Under the pieces are notes generated by a model. The model did not search any database. It was not told the DNA's origin and saw only the letters and a program-made list of their open reading frames with translations. The translations under genes and the position numbers were made by a program. This document shows, piece after piece, positions 8,502 through 16,613 of a DNA stretch of 64,000 bases. Source of the stretch: Roseomonas sp. (GTDB taxonomy: Bacteria > Pseudomonadota > Alphaproteobacteria > Acetobacterales > Acetobacteraceae); assembly GCA_020249775.1 (NCBI GenBank), contig JADCFA010000005.1, forward strand, positions 62,001 to 126,000. The letters run 5' to 3'. Position 1 is the stretch's first letter, and each line of letters begins with the position of its first letter.

Positions 8502-8834
8502 TTAAATCCCACCAACATCCCTTAAGTAAGGTGTCGGCAGCCCAAGCAGTTTTTCGGGAATATGGCTCAGGGTCAATTGCTGGCTGACTGGGGCGGTGCG
8601 CGGGATCATGCTTTCGCGGGAATAGTTTTCCACCTGAAATTACTGAGCCTACCCCATGCCGCGAAGCTGCAGCACGGCGGCCTCCGCCGTGGCAAAGCCC
8701 GCTTCGGCCGCCAGATATTTTGCCGCATTGGCCTCGGCCTCGCAGTCCCGGCCGGCGTCGTAAAGCGCAACCGCCATCATCATCAGCAAGCCGGTTGCTT
8801 CCAACTGGGTCCATGCGCCCCTTTGAAGGGGCAA
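8502..8834 (-). pseudogene. acyl-CoA dehydrogenase C-terminal remnant
   Basis: One reading frame from 8834 to 8502 gives blocks like the last helical domain of acyl-CoA dehydrogenases: LEATGLLMMMAVALYDAGRD, EAEANAAKYLAAEAGF, then RGMG, and after two in-frame stops (TAG at 8649-8651, TAA at 8640-8642) the block TAPVSQQLTLSHIPEKLLGL ending PTPY. These correspond to the family's EANMAKLLASEA, HGGxGY and IAPVSxELILNYIAEHVLGLPRSY segments, with the stops replacing the residues after GMG and AQ. No N-terminal or flavin-binding part is present upstream. It is a 3' fragment degraded by nonsense mutations, lying just beyond tRNA-Val. Confidence 0.75.
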
Positions 8835-8877
8835 GGCGGCTCACCTCATGGATCGCGCGCAGATCGCTATGTGCTGA

Positions 8878-9531
8878 TCACGCCGTTTTTTGGTGCTCCA
8901 GCTCCGCCAGCCGTGCCCGCAAGGCGGCTACTTCCGCCCGCAGCGCCGCAATCTGATCCCCCACGGGATCATCCTCTGTATTGCTCAAGCCATAGCCTAG
9001 AAATGGGTCTGCGCAGGTCGTACCCACAGGTGGGCGCGCGGGAATGCCAACCACTGTGCATTCCGCCGGCACATCGCGGGTCACCACCGCATTGGCGCCA
9101 ATGCGCGCACCCTTGCCCACCGTAAGCGGCCCCAGAACCTGCGCCCCGGCACCGATGGAAACGCCCGCTTCAATCGTTGGGTGCCTTTTGCCCGGGCTGC
9201 CAGAAAGCCCGCCAAGCGTGACACCGTGATAGATCAGCACATCATCGGCGATTTCAGCAGTTTCGCCGATCACAACCCCCATGCCATGATCAATGAAAAG
9301 CCGCCGCCCAATCTGTGCGCCGGGGTGGATTTCAATGCCGGTCAGAAAACGGCTGAGATGCGAAACGAGCCGCCCCGCGCCGCGCCAGCCGCGCCGCCAA
9401 AGCCAATGCGCCAGCCTATGCCACAGCACCGCATGCAGCCCGGCGTAACAGAAAATCGTCTCAAGCCAGGAAGGCCGCGCCGGATCGCGCGCGCGAATAC
9501 TGCGACCGATTTCGACAAGCTCCTTTAACAC
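8878..9531 (-). CDS. cysE: serine O-acetyltransferase
   Basis: 217 residues. Makes O-acetylserine from serine and acetyl-CoA, the first step of cysteine synthesis. It is the short form that lacks most of the N-terminal helical domain of E. coli CysE. Left-handed beta-helix repeats run from about 65 to 165 ([58 protein letters not shown]-like end). A C-terminal tail ([20 protein letters not shown]) looks like a short coiled coil. The gene starts 9 bases after the cysK stop, so the pair is an operon. Confidence 0.92.
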   Translation of the reverse strand: MLKELVEIGRSIRARDPARPSWLETIFCYAGLHAVLWHRLAHWLWRRGWRGAGRLVSHLSRFLTGIEIHPGAQIGRRLFIDHGMGVVIGETAEIADDVLIYHGVTLGGLSGSPGKRHPTIEAGVSIGAGAQVLGPLTVGKGARIGANAVVTRDVPAECTVVGIPARPPVGTTCADPFLGYGLSNTEDDPVGDQIAALRAEVAALRARLAELEHQKTA

Positions 9532-9540
9532 GGGGCTACC

Positions 9541-10563
9541 TCACGCAAGCCATGGCGGTATTGGCAGGCCGCGTTCGCGCAGGAATTCCGGATTGAACAG
9601 CTTGGATTGGTAGCGCGCGCCGCCGTCACAGAGAATGGTCACCACGCGATGCCCCGGGCCCAACCGACGCGCAACCTTGATGGCAGCGGCAACATTCAAG
9701 CCGGCCGAGCCCCCGATGCAAATGCCTTCCTGCACCAAGAGGTCAAATACCTGCGTCAGTGCTTCCTCATCCGTCACCTGCACCGCGTCATCAATCAGCG
9801 CACGATCATCAACCAGATTTCCGGGCACCCGCGCCGCCTGGCCAATACCCTCAGTGATGGAAGACCCCTCGGGCTTCAATTCACCCGTTTTCACCCAGGA
9901 ATAAAGCGAACTGCCCATCGGGTCCGCCAGCACAATACGCGTCGCCGGGCCGCGCGCCTTCAAGGCACGCGCAATGCCGGCCAGCGTGCCGCCCGTGCCG
10001 CAAGAACAGGTGAAGGCGTCAATCCGCCCGCCCGTCTGGTCCCAGATCTCGGGCCCGGTGGTTGCCTCATGCGCCGCGCGATTGGCGAGGTTGTCGAATT
10101 GATTGGCGTAAACCGCGCCAAGCTCCTCGGCCAGGCGGCGGCTGTAATGCACGTAATTGCCGGGGTCAGAGAATGGCTTGGCCGGCACCAGGCGCAGATC
10201 AGCCCCGATCATCCGCAGAAAATCGAGCTTTTCGCGGCTTTGGGTTTCCGGCACCACAATGATGCTGCGATAGCCGCGCGCATTGGCGACCAGCGTGATG
10301 CCGATGCCCGTATTGCCCGCCGTGCCTTCCACAATCGTGCCAGCTTCGCCGGGCTTCAAGGCGCCGCGTGCTTCCGCATCCGCAATGATCCCAAGCCCCG
10401 CGCGATCCTTCACCGAACCACCCGGGTTCATGAATTCCGCCTTGCCGAGTATGTCGCAGCCCGTGATTTCACTGGCGCGCTTCAGGCGGATCAGTGGCGT
10501 ATTGCCGATCGCGCCGGCCAGCCCATCCACGATATCTTGCATGCCCGCCATCAATACCACCAT
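9541..10563 (-). CDS. cysK: cysteine synthase A (O-acetylserine sulfhydrylase)
   Basis: 340 residues, PLP fold type II. Converts O-acetylserine and sulfide to cysteine. The PLP lysine is at about 52 in NPGGSVKDRAG, the substrate loop EGTAGNTGIG near 74-83 and the phosphate-binding CGTGGT near 188-193. I kept the ATG at 10563 because GAAGGG lies 2-7 bases upstream; ATGs at 10551 and 10542 are alternatives, the last giving the common N-terminus MQDIVDG. First gene of the cysK-cysE operon on this strand. Cystathionine beta-synthase-like enzymes share the fold, but there is no CBS domain. Confidence 0.9.
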   Translation of the reverse strand: MVVLMAGMQDIVDGLAGAIGNTPLIRLKRASEITGCDILGKAEFMNPGGSVKDRAGLGIIADAEARGALKPGEAGTIVEGTAGNTGIGITLVANARGYRSIIVVPETQSREKLDFLRMIGADLRLVPAKPFSDPGNYVHYSRRLAEELGAVYANQFDNLANRAAHEATTGPEIWDQTGGRIDAFTCSCGTGGTLAGIARALKARGPATRIVLADPMGSSLYSWVKTGELKPEGSSITEGIGQAARVPGNLVDDRALIDDAVQVTDEEALTQVFDLLVQEGICIGGSAGLNVAAAIKVARRLGPGHRVVTILCDGGARYQSKLFNPEFLRERGLPIPPWLA

Positions 10564-10722
10564 GCCCTTCGCTGGATTATTGGCAAATCATGCTGGCCCG
10601 GACCGAAGGGCGACACAAGCTTCGGAAAAATCTTGTCTTTTTGTCGCTATCAGGAAATGGCGCTGCTCTTACGTGGCGAAAATACGGAAGGAATTGCCAC
10701 GCATGGTTAGGGCGCCGCCGAT

Positions 10723-11289
10723 TCAGGCGGCCTCGCCGCGCGGCTTGCGTGAACGCCGATACCAATGCCGCGCAATAAAGAAGGCCAAGGCGCCAAGGGC
10801 GATACCGGCGATGGTCCAACCCAGCCGCTCTGGCCCGATCAGGGTGCCAAGGAACCAACCAGCGGCGACAAAGCTGCTGGCCCAAATACCGGCTGCAATG
10901 AAATTCAGCATGGCGAAACGCGCCCAATTCAGCCCTGCCAAGCCGCAGGCGGCGGAAGCGACATTGCGGATGCCATACAGGAATCGAAAGCTCAGAATGA
11001 ACCAGGTGCCGTAGCGGTGCAGCAACACATTCACCCGCGCCACTTTTTCCTCGGCGCCCTTGATCCGGCGCACCACGCGCGGGCCGAAGCGCCGCCCCAG
11101 GGTGAACCAGGTTTGATCCCCAAGAAAGGACCCGAACCAAACCGCCAGAAGCAGCCACCAAGGATTGACCGCACCCGTCGCCGCCCCCAAGGCAGCTGCG
11201 GCCAGAACAAAAGTTTCACCCTCAAAAAACGCCCAAACAAACGACCCGAGATAGGCGTAGTGCCCCCAGGACTCCCAGATTTCTGCCAA
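10723..11289 (-). CDS. DedA family membrane protein
   Basis: 188 residues with several membrane segments and the DedA/SNARE-associated core: FEGETFVLAAAALGA near 22-36, FGSFLGDQTWFTLGRRFG near 51-68, and the RFLYGIRNVASAACGLAG segment near 101-118. DedA proteins are inner-membrane proteins, some of them lipid (undecaprenyl phosphate or phosphatidylethanolamine) translocases involved in membrane homeostasis. The C-terminus is basic. Monocistronic; divergent from hslO. The particular lipid is unknown. Confidence 0.88.
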   Translation of the reverse strand: MAEIWESWGHYAYLGSFVWAFFEGETFVLAAAALGAATGAVNPWWLLLAVWFGSFLGDQTWFTLGRRFGPRVVRRIKGAEEKVARVNVLLHRYGTWFILSFRFLYGIRNVASAACGLAGLNWARFAMLNFIAAGIWASSFVAAGWFLGTLIGPERLGWTIAGIALGALAFFIARHWYRRSRKPRGEAA

Positions 11290-11412
11290 GACACCACCCC
11301 CGGAATTTGACTATAATTGCCCTCGATTGGTGAAAAGGGGAAGGGGCAGCCCAATTTTGTGCGGGCCTGATCATGCTTCATCGCTTCGGCCCCGAATGGA
11401 TAAGGATGTCTC

Positions 11413-12378
11413 GTGTCGCAAATACCGGAACAAGCCGATGGCCCCATGTTTGACGCCTTCGGCCGCCCACCTGTGCCAGATTTGGTAGTGCCCAGGGCCA
11501 TTCTGCCCTTCCATTTGGATGAAAGGCCTGTGCGGGGCCGGCTGGTGCGCTTGGGTCCGCTGGCGGATGCCCTGTTGCGCCGCCATGACTATCAACCCGA
11601 GATTGCGAAACTCGCCGGAGAGGCGATGGCGCTGACCGCAGGCTTGGCTGCCGCGCTGAAATTCGAAGGTTCCTTCAGCTTGCAGGCCAAGGGCGATGGC
11701 CCGCTTTCCATGCTGCTTGCTGATTGCACCCATGCCGGTGCGCTGCGCGGCTATGCCAAGCTCAATGAGGAAAGGTTTGCAGGGCTTGCCGAAGCTTCCG
11801 CCGCGACGCTGTTGGGCAAGGGGTATCTCGCCTTCACCTGCGACCAGGGCCCCGATATGGACCGCTATCAGGGCATCGTTGCCATTGAAGGCGAAACACT
11901 GACGGATATGACCGGTGGCTATTTCCGCAATTCGGAACAGCTTGATACCTATCTGAAGCTCGCTTGCGAAGAAACGCCGGCCGGCTGGCGCGCCTCCGCG
12001 CTGCTGCTTGAACGTGTCGCCGGTGCCGGCTGGCTTGATCAGCAGATGGATCAGGATCAGCAGCAGGAAGCCTGGCAGACCGCAACCATCCTGGCGCGCA
12101 CCATCAGCAGCCAGGAATTGCTGGATGACACACTGTCAGGCGAACAGGTGCTGCATCGGCTTTTCCATGCCGAGGGGCTCAGGCTTGATCGGCCAAAGCC
12201 GCTTTCCTATGGCTGCCGCTGCTCACGCGAACGCTTGCTGAATGTGCTCTGCGGTTTCAGCGCGGATGATCTGGACCACATGGCCGATGAGGGAAGCATC
12301 ACCATGACCTGCGAATTCTGCAATTTCGATTTTCGTTTTGATCGCGCCAGCTTGCCGGTGCGCGGCGCGGGAAATTGA
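11413..12378 (+). CDS. hslO: Hsp33 redox-regulated chaperone
   Basis: 321 residues. A holdase activated by oxidation through a C-terminal zinc site: the CRCS (about 268-271) and CEFC (about 298-301) pairs supply the four cysteines. The N-terminal domain includes LAGEAMALTAGLAAALKFEG and the ADCTHAGALRGYAK block. The start is GTG at 11413, with AAGGA 6 bases upstream; an ATG at 11406 is out of frame, and the ATG at codon 12 lacks a ribosome site. The following lipoprotein gene begins 2 bases after the stop. Confidence 0.92.
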   Translation: MSQIPEQADGPMFDAFGRPPVPDLVVPRAILPFHLDERPVRGRLVRLGPLADALLRRHDYQPEIAKLAGEAMALTAGLAAALKFEGSFSLQAKGDGPLSMLLADCTHAGALRGYAKLNEERFAGLAEASAATLLGKGYLAFTCDQGPDMDRYQGIVAIEGETLTDMTGGYFRNSEQLDTYLKLACEETPAGWRASALLLERVAGAGWLDQQMDQDQQQEAWQTATILARTISSQELLDDTLSGEQVLHRLFHAEGLRLDRPKPLSYGCRCSRERLLNVLCGFSADDLDHMADEGSITMTCEFCNFDFRFDRASLPVRGAGN

Positions 12379-12380
12379 CC

Positions 12381-13010
12381 ATGGCTGTGTTCACAAGGCG
12401 CAGCGGTTTCCTGGCGCTTCCCTTCCTGGCCGCCTGCGCCAATGAAAAGCCAGGCCCTTACGTGCCGCCGGGGCCGCCGAGCTATGGGCATTTGACGCCA
12501 TTGCGCCTCAAGGTCGGTAGGCTAGCACTTCAGGAACCCGCCAGCGGCACGGCGATGCTGGTGGAGCAGCCCGCACCCCTGCAACCCGCTGATGTCATGC
12601 TGCGCATGGCGCAGGATCGGCTGAGTGCGGCCGGCGGCCCCGGCTCCGCGCGTTTTCTGATCCAGACCGCGCGCCTCACGCGTGAAAGGGCTGCCGCGGG
12701 CGGCATGTTCAGCCCAGCGTCAGAAACCTTCCGCTGCGTTATGCGTTGCCAATTGGAAATTGTCTCGGACGATAACATCACTCTGGCCGCTGCCGCCGCC
12801 GAAGCGCGCCGCGAATTGACCGGCCCTATTCACGATGATGCCGAACGCGCCGAAATGGCCGAGCGTGTGGTGAAGCTCGCGGGGCAGGATCTCAATGTCG
12901 AATTCGAATTTCAGCTAAGGTCCCATTTGCGGTCCTGGCTGCAATTGGTGGCGGGTCCGGGCGAAACCCTGCCGCAGCCGGTGGAACGCGAAGCCCTGCC
13001 GCGTTCCTGA
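12381..13010 (+). CDS. putative lipoprotein
   Basis: 209 residues. A type II signal peptide with lipobox FLAAC puts the lipidated Cys at 19. The mature protein starts with a Pro/Gly-rich linker (PGPYVPPGPPSYG). I do not recognise a family beyond a membrane-anchored periplasmic protein. A TTG start overlapping the hslO stop would add two residues, but the ATG at 12381 fits better. Translationally linked to hslO and 27 bases upstream of the aminoacylase gene. Confidence 0.65.
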   Translation: MAVFTRRSGFLALPFLAACANEKPGPYVPPGPPSYGHLTPLRLKVGRLALQEPASGTAMLVEQPAPLQPADVMLRMAQDRLSAAGGPGSARFLIQTARLTRERAAAGGMFSPASETFRCVMRCQLEIVSDDNITLAAAAAEARRELTGPIHDDAERAEMAERVVKLAGQDLNVEFEFQLRSHLRSWLQLVAGPGETLPQPVEREALPRS

Positions 13011-13037
13011 AACCTTTGGACGAAAGAGAATAAGCTT

Positions 13038-14225
13038 ATGACAAACCACCCGCTGATGCAGGAAATCGCGCCCATCCTGCCGGAACTGGTCGCGATCAGG
13101 CGGGATATCCATGCCCATCCGGAATTGGGCATGGAGGAAACCCGCACCGCCGCGTTGGTGGCGGCAAGGCTACGCAGCCTTGGCATTGAAACCGTGGAAG
13201 GGGTTGGCCGAATGGGCGTGGTCGGCACGCTTCGCGGCAAGCGCCCTGGTCAGGGCGCGATTGGGCTGCGCGCCGATATGGATGCTTTGGCGCTGACGGA
13301 GGCGACCAATCTTCCCTATGCATCACAAGATAACGGCAAGATGCATGCTTGCGGGCATGATGGGCATACCACCATGCTGTTGGGTGCCGCGCAGATACTG
13401 GCGCAAAATCCTGATTTCGCCGGCACGGTGCATTTCATTTTCCAACCCGCTGAAGAAGGCCGTGGCGGCGCGCGCGCCATGCTGGATGATGGCTTGTTTG
13501 ACCGTTTCCCCTGTGATGCCGTCTATGGCATGCATAATATGCCGGGGCTGCCGCTTGGCCATTTTGCGCTTTGCGATGGGCCGATGATGGCCGGGTCCGG
13601 GCGCTGGAAAGTGCTGTTTCGCGGCACTGGCGGGCATGGCGGCAATTCGCCCCATTTGGCGAGTGATATCACTGTCGCGCAGGCGAATTTCATTACCGCG
13701 CTGCAAAGCATTGTCAGCCGCAATGCGCCCGCGCTGGAAAGCGTGGTGATCAGCGTTGGCCATATCTCGGGTGGGTCGCCTGAGGCGCTGAATGTCATGC
13801 CCTCGGAAATCCTGGTGGGTGGCACCATGCGCGCCTTCAACCCCGGCATGCAAAAACTGCTGGAAGAGCGCATCCGTGAAGTGGCGGATTTCACCGCCCG
13901 CATGCAGGGCGCAAGCGCCGAGGTGACGCTGTGGTGGGGCGCCGCACCCTTGATCAATCACGCGCGAGAAAGCGCGATCCTGGCAGATACGGCGCGCGCC
14001 TTGGTGGGGGATAGTGCCGTCAATGACCAGATGACACCGGTGACGGGCGGCGAGGATTTCGCCTTCATGCTGCAAGCCAAGCCGGGCGCTTTTGTCTTCA
14101 TGGGCAATGGCACGGCGCCCGATGGCGCCGTGCATGCGCTGCACACACCAAACTATGATTTCAACGACGCCGCGCTACCCCATGGCGTTGCCTTTTGGGT
14201 CAATCTGGTACGGCGGGAGATGTAG
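13038..14225 (+). CDS. M20D family amidohydrolase (hippurate hydrolase / aminoacylase type)
   Basis: 395 residues. Family blocks in order: RRDIHAHPELGMEE (18-31), ADMDAL (about 80), MHACGHDGHTTMLLG with metal-binding Cys and His residues near 98-112, FQPAEEGRGGARAML with the catalytic Glu pair near 138, HNMPG, and the C-terminal ALHTPNYDFNDAALP. These enzymes remove N-acyl groups (benzoyl, acetyl, indole-3-acetyl) from amino acids in the cytoplasm. AAGAGAATAAGCTT precedes the ATG. It may be co-transcribed with hslO and the lipoprotein gene; the substrate is unknown. Confidence 0.88.
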   Translation: MTNHPLMQEIAPILPELVAIRRDIHAHPELGMEETRTAALVAARLRSLGIETVEGVGRMGVVGTLRGKRPGQGAIGLRADMDALALTEATNLPYASQDNGKMHACGHDGHTTMLLGAAQILAQNPDFAGTVHFIFQPAEEGRGGARAMLDDGLFDRFPCDAVYGMHNMPGLPLGHFALCDGPMMAGSGRWKVLFRGTGGHGGNSPHLASDITVAQANFITALQSIVSRNAPALESVVISVGHISGGSPEALNVMPSEILVGGTMRAFNPGMQKLLEERIREVADFTARMQGASAEVTLWWGAAPLINHARESAILADTARALVGDSAVNDQMTPVTGGEDFAFMLQAKPGAFVFMGNGTAPDGAVHALHTPNYDFNDAALPHGVAFWVNLVRREM

Positions 14226-14281
14226 CGAATGCCCTGGCGCGATGCCTTTTGCTGCGCCTCTGGTGGACTTGACATGATGCA

Positions 14282-14510
14282 TCACGCAATAACCGCGGGC
14301 CGCCGCCCATTAGGCGGCCGCTGGCCGTGGTGACAATGCTGATGGGTGGCAGCGGCGCTGACACTGAGTCCGGCGGCAAGCTGGCGCAATGAAAGCCCTT
14401 CGATATCGGGTTCGGCCAGGGCGGTATCCACCAAGGCTTGGCGCAGATTGCCGTGATGAAGGCGCCCTTCGGCTGGCCGCTTACGGGCGGCTTTTGCTGG
14501 GCGTTGGGTG
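14282..14510 (-). pseudogene. TetR-family regulator N-terminal remnant
   Basis: One frame on the minus strand reads ARKRPAEGRLHHGNLRQALV, then DTALAEPDIEGLSLRQLAAG and LSVSAAATH before a stop at 14282. This matches the start of many TetR regulators (YHHGNLRxALLDAAL...LSLRExAxxAGVSxAAxYRHF). After AAATH the similarity ends, and no ATG precedes the block. It is a helix-turn-helix fragment without a ligand domain. Adjacent fragments (IS630, repeat) suggest a decayed insertion region. Confidence 0.6.
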
Positions 14511-14613
14511 GCGGGGCGGTAAAGTGTTTCAGGCTTGGGTCGAGCAGCTTCTGGTCCCCTCGGTGCAGCCTGGTGACATGATCGCGCTTGGCAAACTTGG
14601 TAGCCACCAACGG
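14508..14613 (+). pseudogene. IS630-family transposase remnant
   Basis: The plus frame reads GKVFQAWVEQLLVPSVQPGD followed by MIALGKLGSHQ. It resembles the DDE-domain block of IS630 transposases (FxAYVEQxLxPTLxPGDIVVMDNLGSHK). The catalytic Asp of MDNLGSH is replaced (ALGKLGSH), and neither the N-terminal helix-turn-helix nor the C-terminal Glu region is visible. It abuts the TetR remnant on one side and a 107-bp repeat on the other. Non-functional. Confidence 0.6.
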
Positions 14614-14720
14614 CTAGTGCGTTTTCTGTTCACATGCGTTCACCAGTAACGCAGTAAATTTTTGTTTGATCGCATTTTCCGAACCGCCAAGCGATACCGC
14701 TTGGCTTGAAAATGCTCTGG
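14614..14720 (+). repeat. 107-bp two-hairpin repeat, copy C (diverged)
   Basis: Starts CTAGTGCG and ends TGCTCTGG. The 5' hairpin pairs TGCGTT with AACGCA and CTG with CAG around the loop GTTCAC-ATGC-GTTCAC. The linker is GTAAATTTTTGTTTGATC. The 3' hairpin pairs GCATTTTC with GAAAATGC and CCAAGCG with CGCTTGG around ATAC. It has the same length and layout as the copies at 27754 and 55609, about 60 of 107 positions identical to the 27754 copy by hand alignment, with paired changes in the stems. Lies between convergent genes. Confidence 0.8.
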
Positions 14721-14963
14721 GAAGTAGGGGATGCCCTAAAGGCCATATAAGTCCCCATCCTGTTCCCGCGCGCGACAGTCCCGCCCCCAACCGGCCGAGA
14801 TATTTTTCGCCAAAAACAAAGACGTTTTCAGTAAAAAACCGATGAATGCCCCTTCACCGCAGTCTGCACTCCTTTGTGAAAGCCACTCAACCTGTTTTGG
14901 CCGGAAGAATGCGCAAATTAAAGTCCGCATTCGGGCTTTGCACCGAAGGAAGCCAGACAGGCA
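14721..14963. other. intergenic stretch with no supported gene
   Basis: Together with the remnants before it, this completes a gene-free region of about 740 bases between the aminoacylase and GNAT genes. A weak stem (AATGCG/CGCATT around 14908-14931) lies shortly downstream of the GNAT stop. The open frames here show no family features. Confidence 0.5.
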
Positions 14964-15434
14964 CTAAAGCGAAGCCCTCGGATCGAGCCGCAGCACATAG
15001 GAACGCCAGGGAGCCCGGGCTGCGATACGCTCATAAAGCGCGATGGCGGCTTGATCGGTCTCGGGCACCATCCAGCGCAGATGTGACCAGCCACGCGCTG
15101 CGCCAAGCGCCGCGAGCGCTTCAATCAAGGCTTGTGCGACACCCTGACGGCGTGCGCCGGGGGCAACGAATAGATCATCCAGCGCGCCGCAGCGTCGGGC
15201 AAACACAATTTCCGGCAGGTCAAAAAACAGCGCGAAGCCCAATGGCGCGTCATTGCCAAAGGCCAACAGGATTTCCGCGCGCGGGTCATTGCTGATCAGG
15301 TCCATCATCGCCGCGGGCGTGGCGGGCGCGGCGCCAGCCAGATGCGGCGCCATTTCCGCGCCATAGGCGGCCAGCAGTGGCAGCAGCAGATGATGCTCAG
15401 GCGCCGACAGCAGGCGCGCTTCGAAATTCATCAC
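14964..15434 (-). CDS. GNAT-family N-acetyltransferase
   Basis: 156 residues. The acetyl-CoA-binding core is seen as LDDLFVAPGARRQGVAQALI (about 85-104, the Q/RxxGxG/A pyrophosphate loop as RRQGVA), followed by ARGWSHLRWMV and the C-terminal beta segment ALYERIAARAPWRSYVLRL. Transfers an acetyl group to an unknown amine. Two ATGs start the frame (15434 and 15431). No partner genes are adjacent. Confidence 0.85.
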   Translation of the reverse strand: MMNFEARLLSAPEHHLLLPLLAAYGAEMAPHLAGAAPATPAAMMDLISNDPRAEILLAFGNDAPLGFALFFDLPEIVFARRCGALDDLFVAPGARRQGVAQALIEALAALGAARGWSHLRWMVPETDQAAIALYERIAARAPWRSYVLRLDPRASL

Positions 15435-15506
15435 TCAGGGTCCAAAAGCACCTAGGGCGCCGCATGCTTGGCATGCGACGCCCCAGTGCCGGGATCCGGT
15501 AGCTAC

Positions 15507-15992
15507 TTAGCTCGCCGGGGTTTCGGCAGGCGCCGGAGCCGGAGCGGCCTTGCGGCGACGCGGAGCAGCCTTCTTCGCGGCAGGCTTCTTCGCAGCCTTC
15601 TTCGCAGCCGGCTTCTTCGCAGCCGCCTTCTTTGCGGCCGGCTTCTTCGCAGCAGCCTTCTTCGCGGCGGGCTTCTTCGCAGCAGCCTTCTTCGCAGCGG
15701 GCTTCCGCTTGGCGGCAGCCTTCTTCGCGGCGGGCTTCTTCGCAGCGGCCTTCTTTGCAGCCGGCTTCTTCTTGGCAGCAGCCTTCTTCGCAGCCGGCTT
15801 CTTCTTGGCAGCAGCCTTCTTTGCAGCCGGCTTCTTGGCAGCGGCCTTCTTCGCAGCCGGCTTCTTCGCAGCAGGCTTGCGCTTGGCCGGCGCCTTCTTC
15901 TTCGCCGCGGCCATGGCCATCGCCTGGGCGCGCGGGGTTTCTTCGGTTTCGGTAGTCTCGATGATATCAGTCATCAGAGGATGAATCTCCAT
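15507..15992 (-). CDS. histone H1-like Lys/Ala/Pro-repeat protein
   Basis: 161 residues. An acidic leader (TDIIETTETEETPR) is followed by about 110 residues of tandem KKPAAKKAAAKK-type repeats and a tail rich in Ala/Pro (APAPAPAETPAS). Such proteins resemble histone H1 C-terminal tails and bacterial AlgP/Hc1-like proteins and bind DNA non-specifically; a nucleoid role is inferred. The ATG at 15992 has AGGA 5 bases upstream; the ATG at 15974 is an alternative. The frame stays open to 16481, but that part is not protein-like. The repeats make this gene prone to length variation. Confidence 0.8.
   Translation of the reverse strand: MEIHPLMTDIIETTETEETPRAQAMAMAAAKKKAPAKRKPAAKKPAAKKAAAKKPAAKKAAAKKKPAAKKAAAKKKPAAKKAAAKKPAAKKAAAKRKPAAKKAAAKKPAAKKAAAKKPAAKKAAAKKPAAKKAAKKPAAKKAAPRRRKAAPAPAPAETPAS
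15560..15900. repeat. tandem short repeats inside the H1-like gene
   Basis: On the plus strand, units such as TTCTTCGCAGCCGGC and GCAGCCTTCTTCGCAG recur with small variations for about 340 bases. They are the coding repeats for AAKKPAAKK and are not spaced by unique sequence. Confidence 0.9.
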
Positions 15993-16499
15993 GTGTTCCT
16001 GTTGAAGGCGTTCATGGGAAGGCCGCGCTGGGCGCGACGCATTCCCAATTCCAACCCGGGGTACAGCAGGTGGGGTCGGTGATGGCGGCGACGCGCGGAT
16101 CCCGATGCGCGGACCGACAGGACTGAAAGTCTCCGCGAAGCGCAGCCGCCAGCAGCGAGACGGCGCGCGGCATTCCTGCGCGGCGTGTTCCCCCTGGCCT
16201 CTCTCCCGCCCCTTGCACATGCCATGATGGCGGCTTGGGGTGGTGTGGGACCCTGATCGCGTGAAGCGAAGCGTCCCTTGAGTCTGCGGTCCATGGACCG
16301 TCCTTCCCTGCTGCGGCAATTCTGCCTTGCCGATTGCAGCGCCTTCCCGCTTCATCGCGCCTGTTTCAGGTGATGCACCTGATGGGAGGAGCGATTTTTC
16401 GCAGCGCGGAGGCAGTGCGAATCGCGCAATAGAATCGCGCGCAACACACGCTATCTGCATCACCATGAGTCGTGTCAACAAAATCCGTCACATCTCGCA
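15993..16499. other. gene-free stretch upstream of the H1-like gene
   Basis: About 500 bases with no frame showing family features or a good ribosome site on either strand. It must contain the promoter of the H1-like gene; a long open minus frame (to 16481) runs through it in phase with that gene, but its composition is not protein-like. I see no convincing RNA gene. Confidence 0.4.
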
Positions 16500-16500
16500 G

Positions 16501-16531
16501 AAAAAAATGCGCGCATCGCTCTGCGATGCGC
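16501..16531 (-). terminator. intrinsic terminator of the prp operon
   Basis: Read on the minus strand, GCGCATCGC (16531-16523), loop AGA and GCGATGCGC (16519-16511) form a perfect 9-bp stem, followed within three bases by a run of seven T (16507-16501). It lies 83 bases downstream of the prpC stop and is correctly oriented for it. Confidence 0.8.
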
Positions 16532-16613
16532 TGAGTGTGACATGCATGCCGCAGCTTCACCGCCTGCGGCGCGCCTTCACCAGATCTGAAAAAATGATGA
16601 AGGCATCAGCAAA

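Noticed and set aside
14736-14930. 64-codon minus-strand frame upstream of the GNAT gene region
   Set aside because: No ribosome site, no recognisable domain, composition not protein-like.
15560-15900. CRISPR-like array of short repeats
   Set aside because: The units are contiguous, without unique spacers, and encode Lys/Ala/Pro repeats of an H1-like protein.
16012-16294. Possible 6S-like RNA upstream of the H1-like gene
   Set aside because: No long hairpin with a central bubble and no terminator could be traced by eye.
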